From Geobacter sp. (GTDB lineage Bacteria; Desulfobacterota; Desulfuromonadia; Geobacterales; DSM-12255), in assembly GCA_009886125.1 (NCBI GenBank), contig VFJK01000186.1:1-57633 (forward strand): 57,633 nucleotides of DNA, in the 5' to 3' direction. Shown one piece after another: positions 41,750 to 49,253 of the stretch. Each line of letters begins with the position of its first letter. The first letter of the stretch is position 1. The position numbers and the translations under genes were made by a program. Below the pieces are notes generated by a model. That model was not told where the DNA came from, searched no databases, and saw nothing but the letters and a program-made list of their open reading frames with translations.

Positions 41750-42295
41750 ATGAAAAGATTATTCGCTTTACTCACCATGTTCCTTGCCCTGATTGCTGCC
41801 GCTGCCTTTGTCACTGGCGTTCCGGCATCAGCGTCCGGTATTTATTCGGACATTACTGCCCATAAATCGTGCAAATATTGCGGCATGGATCGGGAGAAAT
41901 TTGCCCACAGCAGAATGCTGATCGAGTTCGATGACGCCTCTATTGTTGCGACCTGCAGTCTGCATTGTGCTTCCGTCGATCTGGCAAACAATATAGACAA
42001 GACTCCCAAAGCGATCAAAGTTGGCGATTTTGGCAGCAAGGAGTTGATCGACGCCGAGAAAGCCGTTTGGGTAATTGGCGGCAGCAAACAGGGGGTCATG
42101 ACCAGAAACGCCAAGTGGGCTTTCAACACCAGGGACAAAGCCGAAGCTTTTGTCAAGGATAGTGGCGGTAAATTGGCTGGTTTTGAAGAAGCTGTCAAAT
42201 CCGCCTATGAAGACATGTACAGCGACACCAGAATGATCCGCGACAAGCGTAAACAGATGAGAATGAAAAAGGACGGGCCGGTTAAAGGCCACTGA
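41750..42295 (+). CDS. NosL-family secreted metal-binding protein
   Basis: 181 residues. Signal peptide to about residue 29 (PASASG). NosL signatures: CKYCGMDREKFAHSRMLIEF and CSLHCASVDL, then WVIGGSKQGVMT. NosL-like proteins bind Cu(I) or handle other metal ions, usually in the envelope; the nos genes are absent here, so a general copper or metal role is more likely. The C-terminus is basic. No lipobox cysteine is apparent. Confidence 0.85.
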   Translation: MKRLFALLTMFLALIAAAAFVTGVPASASGIYSDITAHKSCKYCGMDREKFAHSRMLIEFDDASIVATCSLHCASVDLANNIDKTPKAIKVGDFGSKELIDAEKAVWVIGGSKQGVMTRNAKWAFNTRDKAEAFVKDSGGKLAGFEEAVKSAYEDMYSDTRMIRDKRKQMRMKKDGPVKGH

Positions 42296-42471
42296 ATTTT
42301 TTAATCATTAGGGCGCAATTCCCGGCCCCTTGGGGCGATTGATGCATCCAATAATGTTGTAGATACCTCGCTACTTGCGGCGAGGTGATTCATTCCATAA
42401 AAACGCAGTTGTTCAATTTGCAATCCAACAATCATTACCTGCTGCAAGAAAATAAAAATGGAGGTCTACTT

Positions 42472-43188
42472 GTGAAGAAAGTCTTGTTGTTGCTTGTTGT
42501 TGGAGTTCTGCTTGCCGGGGAATCGCCGGCCTCAGAATATTCAGTATTTACCCATGATTTGGTTCAACCATATGATTTTTTCAAACAGTCACTTGCACTC
42601 ACAAGCAAGAAAGAAAATGCCGAAAAAGCAAAGAGTGCCATTACCTCATTCATTGAAACGTGGAAGCCATTTGCAGCTAAATATGCGGAAGATATCCCAA
42701 AACCGTTTGCCGGGATACGTGATTTTTCTAGCCGGATCAAGCGACCGGTCGAGATCGGCAAGATGGCTGCTGAACACCTTAAGTCTGGCGATGTAGGACG
42801 CGCCCATACTGTGCTGGAAGAGGTCCGCTATCTTATGTGGGATATGCGGGTCAAGTCCTCGATTGTTTCTTTGTCGGACAAAGCCAATGATTTTCACGAA
42901 GCCATGGAAATTGTTTTAGGTCATGCAGCAACTGCACAAGAACCGGCTGATGCCAGAAAGGTCTTTGAACGCTATGGCGCGTGGTTTCTCATCAAGTGGG
43001 ACGACATGCTAAATGCACCTGACACTGAATCGGTGAAGAAGGATTTCGATCCTGCTTTTGCAGATGGTCGCAATACCATAGTTGCTTTTCTTGATTCTCT
43101 AAAACAGGGTAAGGTAGCAGAGTCGAGAAAACTTTCCGGAGATGTCAAAAGCGCCTATAAAAAAGTCTGGATGTTGGGAAGCCGATAA
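42472..43188 (+). CDS. Unrecognised secreted helical protein
   Basis: 238 residues from the GTG at 42472 with GGAGG 7 bases upstream; an upstream frame to 42385 has no such site. Signal peptide VKKVLLLLVVGVLLAGESPAS. The mature part is almost entirely helical with no cysteines, and contains several histidines and tryptophans (WDMRVKSSIVSLSDKANDFHE), resembling four-helix-bundle periplasmic proteins. It may bind a cofactor or metal but no motif proves it. It sits between a NosL-like gene and a Cys-rich protein gene. Confidence 0.7.
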   Translation: MKKVLLLLVVGVLLAGESPASEYSVFTHDLVQPYDFFKQSLALTSKKENAEKAKSAITSFIETWKPFAAKYAEDIPKPFAGIRDFSSRIKRPVEIGKMAAEHLKSGDVGRAHTVLEEVRYLMWDMRVKSSIVSLSDKANDFHEAMEIVLGHAATAQEPADARKVFERYGAWFLIKWDDMLNAPDTESVKKDFDPAFADGRNTIVAFLDSLKQGKVAESRKLSGDVKSAYKKVWMLGSR

Positions 43189-43250
43189 TAGACACTGGCA
43201 ATATCCGGCGGCATGACAGGAAAGTGCAATGAAAATTACGAGGTGTAAAT

Positions 43251-43493
43251 ATGGCTTGTGAATTATTAGAATGTTGTCAGTTTTTTAAAGAAAACATGCA
43301 ATATCTGCCCAAAGCTGCTGAATACATACAAAACATGCTCTGTTTCGGAGATCATCAAGCCTGCAACAGATTCAGGATCTATAAGGAGTTTGGCGCAAAT
43401 AACATTCCGCCGGATCTTGACCCTGATGATACCGAGCAAGTGAAAAAAGTCATTCAGTGCCTGCGTAAAAAACAGGAAGCCAAAGGGAATTGA
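43251..43493 (+). CDS. Small protein with four-cysteine domain
   Basis: 80 residues. C3, C9, C31 and C38, with P20, D34 and R40, occupy the same positions as in the N-terminus of the protein at 17066, and NNIPPDLDP matches its EQVPHDLFP. C8 is an extra cysteine. This is therefore a stand-alone version of that domain. The four cysteines could hold an iron-sulfur cluster or zinc. It has no signal peptide. Function unknown. Confidence 0.75.
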   Translation: MACELLECCQFFKENMQYLPKAAEYIQNMLCFGDHQACNRFRIYKEFGANNIPPDLDPDDTEQVKKVIQCLRKKQEAKGN

Positions 43494-43519
43494 CTTGGGG
43501 AATAGGGGCTATGGCTTAA

Positions 43520-43735
43520 ATGAAAAATCTACTGAACTACCAGTTTCTCATACCGCTGGTGCTGCTGCTTGGTTTTGCGCCATTTGTCCCGCAGCCGCAT
43601 ATCCTGGAAAAACTCAGGATGCTACTGTCAGGCACCCTGACAAAGCCGATCGATATTTTTGATCTTTTTTGGCATTCCTGGCCATTTGTATTGCTGGGTT
43701 ACCGGGTCTCACTGGGAAAAGATTATAAAGTCTGA
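43520..43735 (+). CDS. Small membrane protein (often auto-annotated RND transporter)
   Basis: 71 residues with two hydrophobic segments (LIPLVLLLGFAPFVPQP and FDLFWHSWPFVLLGY). Similar 70-residue proteins in Geobacter-type genomes are, as I recall, labelled RND transporter, but it is far too small to be one. It may be an accessory or assembly peptide. The downstream OsmC frame overlaps its stop. Confidence 0.6.
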   Translation: MKNLLNYQFLIPLVLLLGFAPFVPQPHILEKLRMLLSGTLTKPIDIFDLFWHSWPFVLLGYRVSLGKDYKV

Positions 43736-43764
43736 TGAATGAATTTCTCAAGAAGGAGAGCAGC

Positions 43765-44169
43765 ATGGAGATGAAAATAACCTTCCCCGGCGGGAAGAAA
43801 GTAAATGCAGAATTTGACGGCATAGTTATCCCCACAGACCAACCGGTTGAAAGCGGTGGGGAAGGGAGTGCGCCGAGCCCCTTCAGCTATTTCCTGGCGT
43901 CCCTCGGCACCTGCGCAGGGATTTACGTGCTCAGTTTCTGTCAGCAGCGGGAAATCGCTACCGAAGGGATGTCGCTTACTCAGAAAATGGAGTTTGTCAC
44001 GCCTGAAGACGGGAAAAGGAGGCTCGCCAGGGTTGTCATCGACATAGCGCTTCCGCCCGGTTTTCCGGAAAAGTACCGGAATGCGATCATCAAGACGGCA
44101 GAGCTCTGTACTGTTAAAAAGGTTCTCATGGACCCTCCGGAGTTTGTTATCACTACCAGAATTCCGTAG
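43765..44169 (+). CDS. OsmC-family protein
   Basis: 134 residues from the ATG at 43765, favoured by AAGGAGAG upstream and by the normal OsmC opening MEMKITFPGGKKVNAEF; an earlier ATG at 43735 overlaps the previous stop. The conserved cysteines are in LGTCAGIYVLSFCQQ (first) and AELCTVKKVL (second). OsmC/Ohr proteins reduce organic hydroperoxides through this pair. The cytoplasmic thiol peroxidase role is inferred; OsmC-like YhfA proteins without clear peroxidase activity exist. Confidence 0.88.
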   Translation: MEMKITFPGGKKVNAEFDGIVIPTDQPVESGGEGSAPSPFSYFLASLGTCAGIYVLSFCQQREIATEGMSLTQKMEFVTPEDGKRRLARVVIDIALPPGFPEKYRNAIIKTAELCTVKKVLMDPPEFVITTRIP

Positions 44170-44207
44170 TTAGGAGCTATAAATGAATAACATGGTCAAA
44201 ATTGCGC

Positions 44208-44322
44208 TCAGATTTAGGTCAGTTTTGGCCGGACTGATTGAGGGAAACCGCAGACGTAGCACGGCTACGTCGAGGATTTTACGATTGAAGTCCGGCTAAA
44301 GATGGCCTGAAGATGAGGTGCA
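44208..44322. repeat. Fold-back dispersed repeat, copy B
   Basis: Occupies most of the gap between the OsmC and CDF-like genes. Shares GAAACCGCAGACGTAGCACGG, CTACGTCGAGGAT and CGATTGAAG with copy A at 23571. Left end GATTTAGGTCAGTTTTGGCC and right end GGCTAAAGATGGCCTGAAG can pair imperfectly, so the whole element folds back around a central hairpin. Confidence 0.65.
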
Positions 44323-44415
44323 AGATGACTAAGTTATTTGTTTAAAGCTACTTAGTAGAGCATCTGGAAATATATGTGGTAATCGCCAGGATCAATAATG
44401 TTTGAAGGTGAAAAT

Positions 44416-45078
44416 ATGTTCTGCGATAAAATGCTTCGGCTTCAGCAGCTTTATAGGACTGCGTCACTTCTGGCGCTAGTGACAATCTACTACAACATGG
44501 CCGAAGGGGTGGTCTCGGTATGGCTTGGGGCTGATGATGAAACGCTCGCCCTCTTTGGTTTCGGACTCGATTCCTTTGTTGAGGTGATCTCCGGCATCGG
44601 CATCTGGCACATGGTCCGGCGTCTCGGCAGCGGAGACAGCCCGGACTCCGACCGCTTCGAGCAGCAGGCACTGCGGATAACGGGCGGATCGTTCTACCTT
44701 CTGGCAGGAGGGCTGGTAACAACCGCCATCATCTCTATAGTTCAGGGACACCGGCCGGAAACGACCCGTTGGGGAATAGTCGTCGCCATCATCTCGATTC
44801 TTTCCATGTGGCTCCTGATCCATTTCAAGTTGAAAGTCGGGACCGCGCTCAATTCACCTGCTATCCTTGCAGATGCAGCCTGCACCCGGACCTGCATGCA
44901 GCTCTCCGTCATTCTGCTTATCGCAAGTGTCGGTTATGCCTTGACTGGAATCGGTTATCTCGATGCTCTTGGCTCCATCCTGATCGCCCTTCTCTCCATT
45001 CGTGAGGGGCGGGAGGCTTTTCAGAAAGCCCGCGGGCTGTCATGTTCCTGCGCCGGCAGTTGCGGAGCTTCATCATAA
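44416..45078 (+). CDS. Cation-diffusion-facilitator-like membrane protein
   Basis: 220 residues from the ATG at 44416 (an ATG at 44398 is also possible). Five to six helices. The second helix region YYNMAEGVVSVWLG and the following ALFGFGLDSFVEVISG carry the acidic and polar pattern of the CDF/TMEM163 fold, where H/D residues bind Zn or similar ions. It lacks the usual CDF cytoplasmic domain and ends in CSCAGSCGASS, a possible metal-binding tail. Probably exports a divalent metal; specificity unknown. Confidence 0.75.
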   Translation: MFCDKMLRLQQLYRTASLLALVTIYYNMAEGVVSVWLGADDETLALFGFGLDSFVEVISGIGIWHMVRRLGSGDSPDSDRFEQQALRITGGSFYLLAGGLVTTAIISIVQGHRPETTRWGIVVAIISILSMWLLIHFKLKVGTALNSPAILADAACTRTCMQLSVILLIASVGYALTGIGYLDALGSILIALLSIREGREAFQKARGLSCSCAGSCGASS

Positions 45079-45108
45079 CGGTACATCAGCGGGAGGACAG
45101 GTAATACA

Positions 45109-45909
45109 ATGCACGGTGAAGGGACTTTAAGGATCACCTGTTTTATCGCTGTTTTTCTGATCGTCGCACTCGGGGAGGTCTTTGCGCCTCGGCGCCGGCT
45201 ACGCGACAGCAAAAAGAAGCGCTGGCTGGCGAATCTCTCCCTGGTAGCACTCAACAGCGGTATCGCTCGATTCGTACTCCCGATTCTTCCGGTCGGCATG
45301 GCATTTCTGGTGCACGAGAGAGGATGGGGGCTCCTGAACAACCTCTCACTTCCGCTCTGGATGAAGATCTTTTTCGCACTTATCCTGCTGGACCTGATCA
45401 TCTATCTTCAGCATATCCTGTTTCATTATCAGCCGCTGCTCTGGCGTCTTCACCGGGTGCACCACACCGACCTCGATATTGACGTGACGACCGGCAACCG
45501 CTTTCACCCGATCGAGATCATTATCTCAATGTGTATCAAACTTGCAGCGGTCACGATCCTGGGAACCCCTGCTGCTGCGGTCGTCATTTTCGAGATCATT
45601 CTGAATGCCGCGTCACAGTTCAACCACGGCAATATCCGGATCCCTGAACAGGTGGACAGCTGGCTTCGCCTGCTTCTGGTAACGCCTGACATGCACCGGG
45701 TCCACCATTCGGTCATACCAGAAGAGACCAACAGCAATTTCGGCTTCAACATCCCCCTCTGGGACCGGCTGTTCCACACGTATCGTCCGCAGCCGAAAGA
45801 CGGGCATATCGGGATGGAGATCGGCTTGAAGGAGTACCGGGAGGCTGCAACGCTTACGCTGGGAAGACTTCTTCTCCAGCCGTTCACTGCACCTCCTGAG
45901 AAACAATGA
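45109..45909 (+). CDS. Fatty-acid hydroxylase / sterol-desaturase superfamily protein
   Basis: 266 residues, four to five helices. Histidine clusters of the diiron superfamily are present: QHILFH, HRVHHTD, RFHP, NHGNI and HRVHHS, with WDRLFHTYRPQ close to the end. Members are integral membrane O2-dependent oxidases or hydroxylases of lipids, or carotenoid and alkane-lipid enzymes. Finding one in a largely anaerobic organism is not unusual, but the substrate is unclear. The gene ends just before a minus-strand terminator. Confidence 0.87.
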   Translation: MHGEGTLRITCFIAVFLIVALGEVFAPRRRLRDSKKKRWLANLSLVALNSGIARFVLPILPVGMAFLVHERGWGLLNNLSLPLWMKIFFALILLDLIIYLQHILFHYQPLLWRLHRVHHTDLDIDVTTGNRFHPIEIIISMCIKLAAVTILGTPAAAVVIFEIILNAASQFNHGNIRIPEQVDSWLRLLLVTPDMHRVHHSVIPEETNSNFGFNIPLWDRLFHTYRPQPKDGHIGMEIGLKEYREAATLTLGRLLLQPFTAPPEKQ

Positions 45910-45911
45910 AT

Positions 45912-45942
45912 TGAAAAAGCCCTGTGGCTTTAACCACAGGGC
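45912..45942 (-). terminator. Terminator of the porin-rhodanese-cytochrome operon
   Basis: GCCCTGTGG / CCACAGGGC forms a nine-base stem with a six-base loop, followed on the minus strand by TTTTTC. It is 28 bases beyond the octaheme cytochrome stop. Confidence 0.9.
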
Positions 45943-45969
45943 TGGTCTGCAGATTTTATCTCGTTGTTT

Positions 45970-47409
45970 TTAACGCTTCAACTGGAGACTCCTGCCACCT
46001 GTTTTCATCGGATCACCCTTGTAGCCGAGCTCTTTCCAGTTCATCCGCTTGCCCCCCATGTGGCACTCACCACACTGGACAGCGTCCTCTTTCGGAGACA
46101 CTTCATGGCTGGCACTGATATACGAGACGGTATTCACGAACTCGTATTTCCCGCTGTACGGCAGGATTTCCGAGCCGTTTTTCAGTGCCTTGTCCCAACT
46201 GAAGTCATCCCAGAGTGATTTGTGCTGCTGGAAGATGCCCAGGTACCGGTACTTTGAATCCATCGGCTGATCGCCGGTATAGAGCTTATACGGATAAATT
46301 TTCGCCGCCTTGTCTTTGATGTCTCCGACCGGCTTTGTCATGACCACCGGTTTTTTCGGGTCCTTGATTTTATCTCCTACCATGTAGCGCTCTATCTTCC
46401 CGTTATACCAGGCATAAACCGGAGTAACATTCATCCCCCAGGTAAAAGAGCCCTTCTTCTTCGCAAAAGTCTCCTTATCGAATTGATCTTCCGAATTCAA
46501 ATCCTTGCCGACATCAGACCATTTCCAGCTCATTTTAGTTGCCTGCTCTTTGTTGAAAACCGGGATGTGACATGTTTCGCACGCAACTGAAGCAGCATGA
46601 CTGTTTATAATCGCACCGTTCTTAGATTTCTGGTGTGGAGCCATCTTGCCAGTGTGGCAATCGGTACAGGCCACCCTGGAGTCAAAGTGCGCCATCATGC
46701 TCGAAGCACCACCTATTTTGTGTTCTGTCGTTTTGTGACAGGCCTGACAGACCATGTCCTGACCACCGCTTGCTTTGGAGCCCATATGGACATCCTGTTT
46801 TTTGGTGGTTTTTTCAAGGGTCGAATCAAGACCGGCATGCTTTACCGCATCAGCGCCGCCGCCGAAGAAATGGCAGTAACCGCAGTTCCTTCGCGTCGGC
46901 ATGCCGACACTTCTGGCCGCCAGATCCAGATCCATGGCCCCTTTTTCCATCGACTTCATGTCAACGGTACAGCCGATTGACGCCCGCTGATAATTGCCTT
47001 TCAGGGCATGACAGATCAGGCAGTCTACATTCGTCTTGTTGCTGAAATCATAATCGGTCCGGGTCCAGCCATAACCGGCATGGCATTTGTCGCACGCTTC
47101 ATGCACAATGCCGTCCTTCCCCGCCTCAATGGAAGTGCAGAACGCATTCAGCATGTTTGCCTTTCCGTACAACTTGCTGCTCTTTTCCAGCCCTTTGACA
47201 TGGTTGGGTGTACCTTTCCAGTTCCAGTGTGTCGTCTTCATGAAATCGGCAGCCTGTTTGTCGTGACAGCCGATACAGACCCTGGTGACCTCCGGACCAT
47301 CCTTGAACGGTCCCTTGACGAATTCGGTATGGTCAGGCCCGGCAAAAACCGGTGCAGTACTGACAACTGCCAGAACAGCCAGCAGAATTATCTTTTTGAA
47401 AAAATTCAT
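45970..47409 (-). CDS. Octaheme c-type cytochrome, tetrathionate-reductase family (OTR-like)
   Basis: 479 residues, with a signal peptide ending near APVFAGPDHT. Eight CXXCH motifs in order: CIGCH, CDKCH, CLICH, CGYCH, CQACH, CTDCH, CETCH, CGECH. Length, motif number and order, and the KTTHWNWKGTPNHVKG start fit the OTR family, first described from Shewanella, which reduces tetrathionate in vitro and also nitrite and hydroxylamine. The substrate here is unproven. It is periplasmic and is encoded after a rhodanese fusion, which points to sulfur-compound chemistry. The stop precedes a terminator. Confidence 0.88.
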   Translation of the reverse strand: MNFFKKIILLAVLAVVSTAPVFAGPDHTEFVKGPFKDGPEVTRVCIGCHDKQAADFMKTTHWNWKGTPNHVKGLEKSSKLYGKANMLNAFCTSIEAGKDGIVHEACDKCHAGYGWTRTDYDFSNKTNVDCLICHALKGNYQRASIGCTVDMKSMEKGAMDLDLAARSVGMPTRRNCGYCHFFGGGADAVKHAGLDSTLEKTTKKQDVHMGSKASGGQDMVCQACHKTTEHKIGGASSMMAHFDSRVACTDCHTGKMAPHQKSKNGAIINSHAASVACETCHIPVFNKEQATKMSWKWSDVGKDLNSEDQFDKETFAKKKGSFTWGMNVTPVYAWYNGKIERYMVGDKIKDPKKPVVMTKPVGDIKDKAAKIYPYKLYTGDQPMDSKYRYLGIFQQHKSLWDDFSWDKALKNGSEILPYSGKYEFVNTVSYISASHEVSPKEDAVQCGECHMGGKRMNWKELGYKGDPMKTGGRSLQLKR

Positions 47410-47437
47410 AGTGTCCCTCTCATTATTTGCTCATGCG

Positions 47438-48826
47438 TTAATCCACAGAGATTTTGTAACTGCCATCCTTCTCAAAATCGATCTTTGCATTTGCAAAACG
47501 GATATTGCTGTAACCGAGTTCCTTCAGTGAGTTATAGACCACTTCGGCAATCGTACCGGTATTACAGTGGAGTACGACCAGCTTGTCCCTTGGGATCTCC
47601 GCCAGACGATCCTTGATCTCTTCGGCCGGAATCAGTCTGGCGCTCTTCAGCATGCCTGCTTTCCCTTCCTTTGCTGTGCGGACATCGATGATCACGACAT
47701 TGGCCGGAAGATCGGACGCGTATTTTACAAACTCCTCCAGCTTTATCTCACCCGGACGCAGCTTAGGGGTGTAGCCGGCCTTGGTCACCAGGTTGCCGCT
47801 GGCGACATCATATCCGGCAGCCTGCCAGGCGTTGAAACCGCCGGTCAACAGTACAACCTTTTTGAATCCGGCCTTGACCAGGGACGATGCTACTGCTGCT
47901 GCATTCTCGCCGCCATTCTGGTCATACACCATTATCGGAGCGTTCTTCTTGATTTCGAGCCCCTTTATCAAGCTGGCGGACTGTTCAGTCGGAAAAGCAA
48001 CTGCACCTTTGATAAAGCCATTTTTTGCTTCTTCAGCAGAGCGGACATCAAGCAGAACATGAGGGATATCCTTGTCGATCCAGGCTTCCTTGAGGAACCG
48101 GGTGGAGAGAACACCGTAGTTCCTGCCTGACCAGGCCGGCATGCCGTCCTTGTAGACCTTGACGTTGGTGTAGCCCAGTTTTTTTGCCTTGTCGGCCGAT
48201 CCGGGGCTCATATTGCAGGTCGTGCCGGCACAGTAGAAAATGATCAGCGCACTCTTGTCCTTTGGAAGTTTGTCGATCATCTTGTCGAATGCCGGATAGG
48301 GCAGATTGACCGCAGTCGGGATATATCCCTCCTGGAAACGCGGGAGCGGGCGGGAATCGAAGAGGAAATAGTTCCCCTTTTCGGGTTTCTGCGCGACAAG
48401 CTTTTCGATATCAGCAGTTTTCATCAGCATTTCATCGGAGACTTTGACCGGCGGCTTTTCAATGAGCTTCAAAGCCGTTCTGACACCGTTTTTTTCCTGG
48501 TATTCGACCTTGATTTCATGGCCTTTCTTTAGCAGATTGTCTTTTAGAAACTCTCCGTCGCCGGTCTTGCCATCGCCGTTTACCACTTTGATCTCGTCTT
48601 CATCAAACTGGAAAAGCTCTACAGCGTCATCTATTTTCACCTGGATCGTTTTTGCCTTGAACGCCACGATATCGAAATGTCCGCGCACTGCATTCGCCTC
48701 GGCCTTATGGCAATTGGCGCAGATCTTGGCGATGGTCGGCCTAGGGGCAGGGGCCGGGCCGGAAGCAAGGGCTGTAGCCGCTAATCCGCAGATTGCTACT
48801 GAGGCAAGAACTGTTCTCGTAAGCAT
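47438..48826 (-). CDS. Exported monoheme cytochrome fused to three rhodanese domains
   Basis: 462 residues from the ATG at 48826 (GGAGGAG upstream; the longer frame to 48934 is unlikely). Signal peptide ends near ALASG. One heme motif (CANCH) is followed by a beta-rich domain (about 60-130), then three rhodanese domains: the first with active cysteine in FYCAGTTCNMS (about 200-225), the second with D instead of C in MVYDQNGGENA (inactive), the third with active C in VLHCNTGTIAE. Rhodanese cysteines carry persulfide sulfur. Heme plus sulfur-transfer in one exported protein suggests periplasmic sulfur redox work with the OTR-like cytochrome. It recalls the rhodanese ExtH of Geobacter outer-membrane complexes, but the resemblance is unproven. 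Confidence 0.88.
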   Translation of the reverse strand: MLTRTVLASVAICGLAATALASGPAPAPRPTIAKICANCHKAEANAVRGHFDIVAFKAKTIQVKIDDAVELFQFDEDEIKVVNGDGKTGDGEFLKDNLLKKGHEIKVEYQEKNGVRTALKLIEKPPVKVSDEMLMKTADIEKLVAQKPEKGNYFLFDSRPLPRFQEGYIPTAVNLPYPAFDKMIDKLPKDKSALIIFYCAGTTCNMSPGSADKAKKLGYTNVKVYKDGMPAWSGRNYGVLSTRFLKEAWIDKDIPHVLLDVRSAEEAKNGFIKGAVAFPTEQSASLIKGLEIKKNAPIMVYDQNGGENAAAVASSLVKAGFKKVVLLTGGFNAWQAAGYDVASGNLVTKAGYTPKLRPGEIKLEEFVKYASDLPANVVIIDVRTAKEGKAGMLKSARLIPAEEIKDRLAEIPRDKLVVLHCNTGTIAEVVYNSLKELGYSNIRFANAKIDFEKDGSYKISVD

Positions 48827-48851
48827 ATTTTTTTCTCCTCCTTGAATGGGA

Positions 48852-49160
48852 CTAACAGCCTGCTGTTTTCTTGAATATCTTGCTGACGTTCTTTCCGCTT
48901 TCATTGTCGTACCTGCAGCGGATCTCATCGCCATCGACTATCCGCTTGTCATTGAATTTATCAAGGGTCAACTCATCAACGACGACAATAGTGACTTCAG
49001 CGCCGCTTTTGACGTCTTTAAGGAGTACGTTTGCTGACTTCTTGTCGGCAGCCATCTCTATTTTACTGACAGTACCTACCATCTTGATCTCTTCTGCGTA
49101 TGCCATACCGGTCAGGACTGCCATCGACAGCAGTAGAACTATCGCAACTATTTTTCTCAT
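48852..49160 (-). CDS. Small periplasmic beta-rich protein
   Basis: 102 residues from the ATG at 49160 (GAGGGAG upstream). Signal peptide ends near GMAYAE. The mature part (EIKMVGTVSKIEMAADKKSA ... DGDEIRCRYD) is beta-rich, probably an OB-like barrel, and ends in cysteine. Its pattern resembles the domain between the heme and the first rhodanese of the next gene (hydrophobic strands, then IKVEYQEKNG). The two may bind the same ligand or one another. Unknown function. Confidence 0.65.
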   Translation of the reverse strand: MRKIVAIVLLLSMAVLTGMAYAEEIKMVGTVSKIEMAADKKSANVLLKDVKSGAEVTIVVVDELTLDKFNDKRIVDGDEIRCRYDNESGKNVSKIFKKTAGC

Positions 49161-49253
49161 GACTGAACTCCCTCTTTTCCGAATCCCCTTCTGCAAGGGA
49201 CTCTTGAATGTTGCCGGGTGGAGCACGCTCCGACCCGGCTGTTAACCAGAATA

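Noticed and set aside
43520-43735. RND transporter identity for the 71-residue protein
   Set aside because: It has two helices only, against twelve for a real RND pump.
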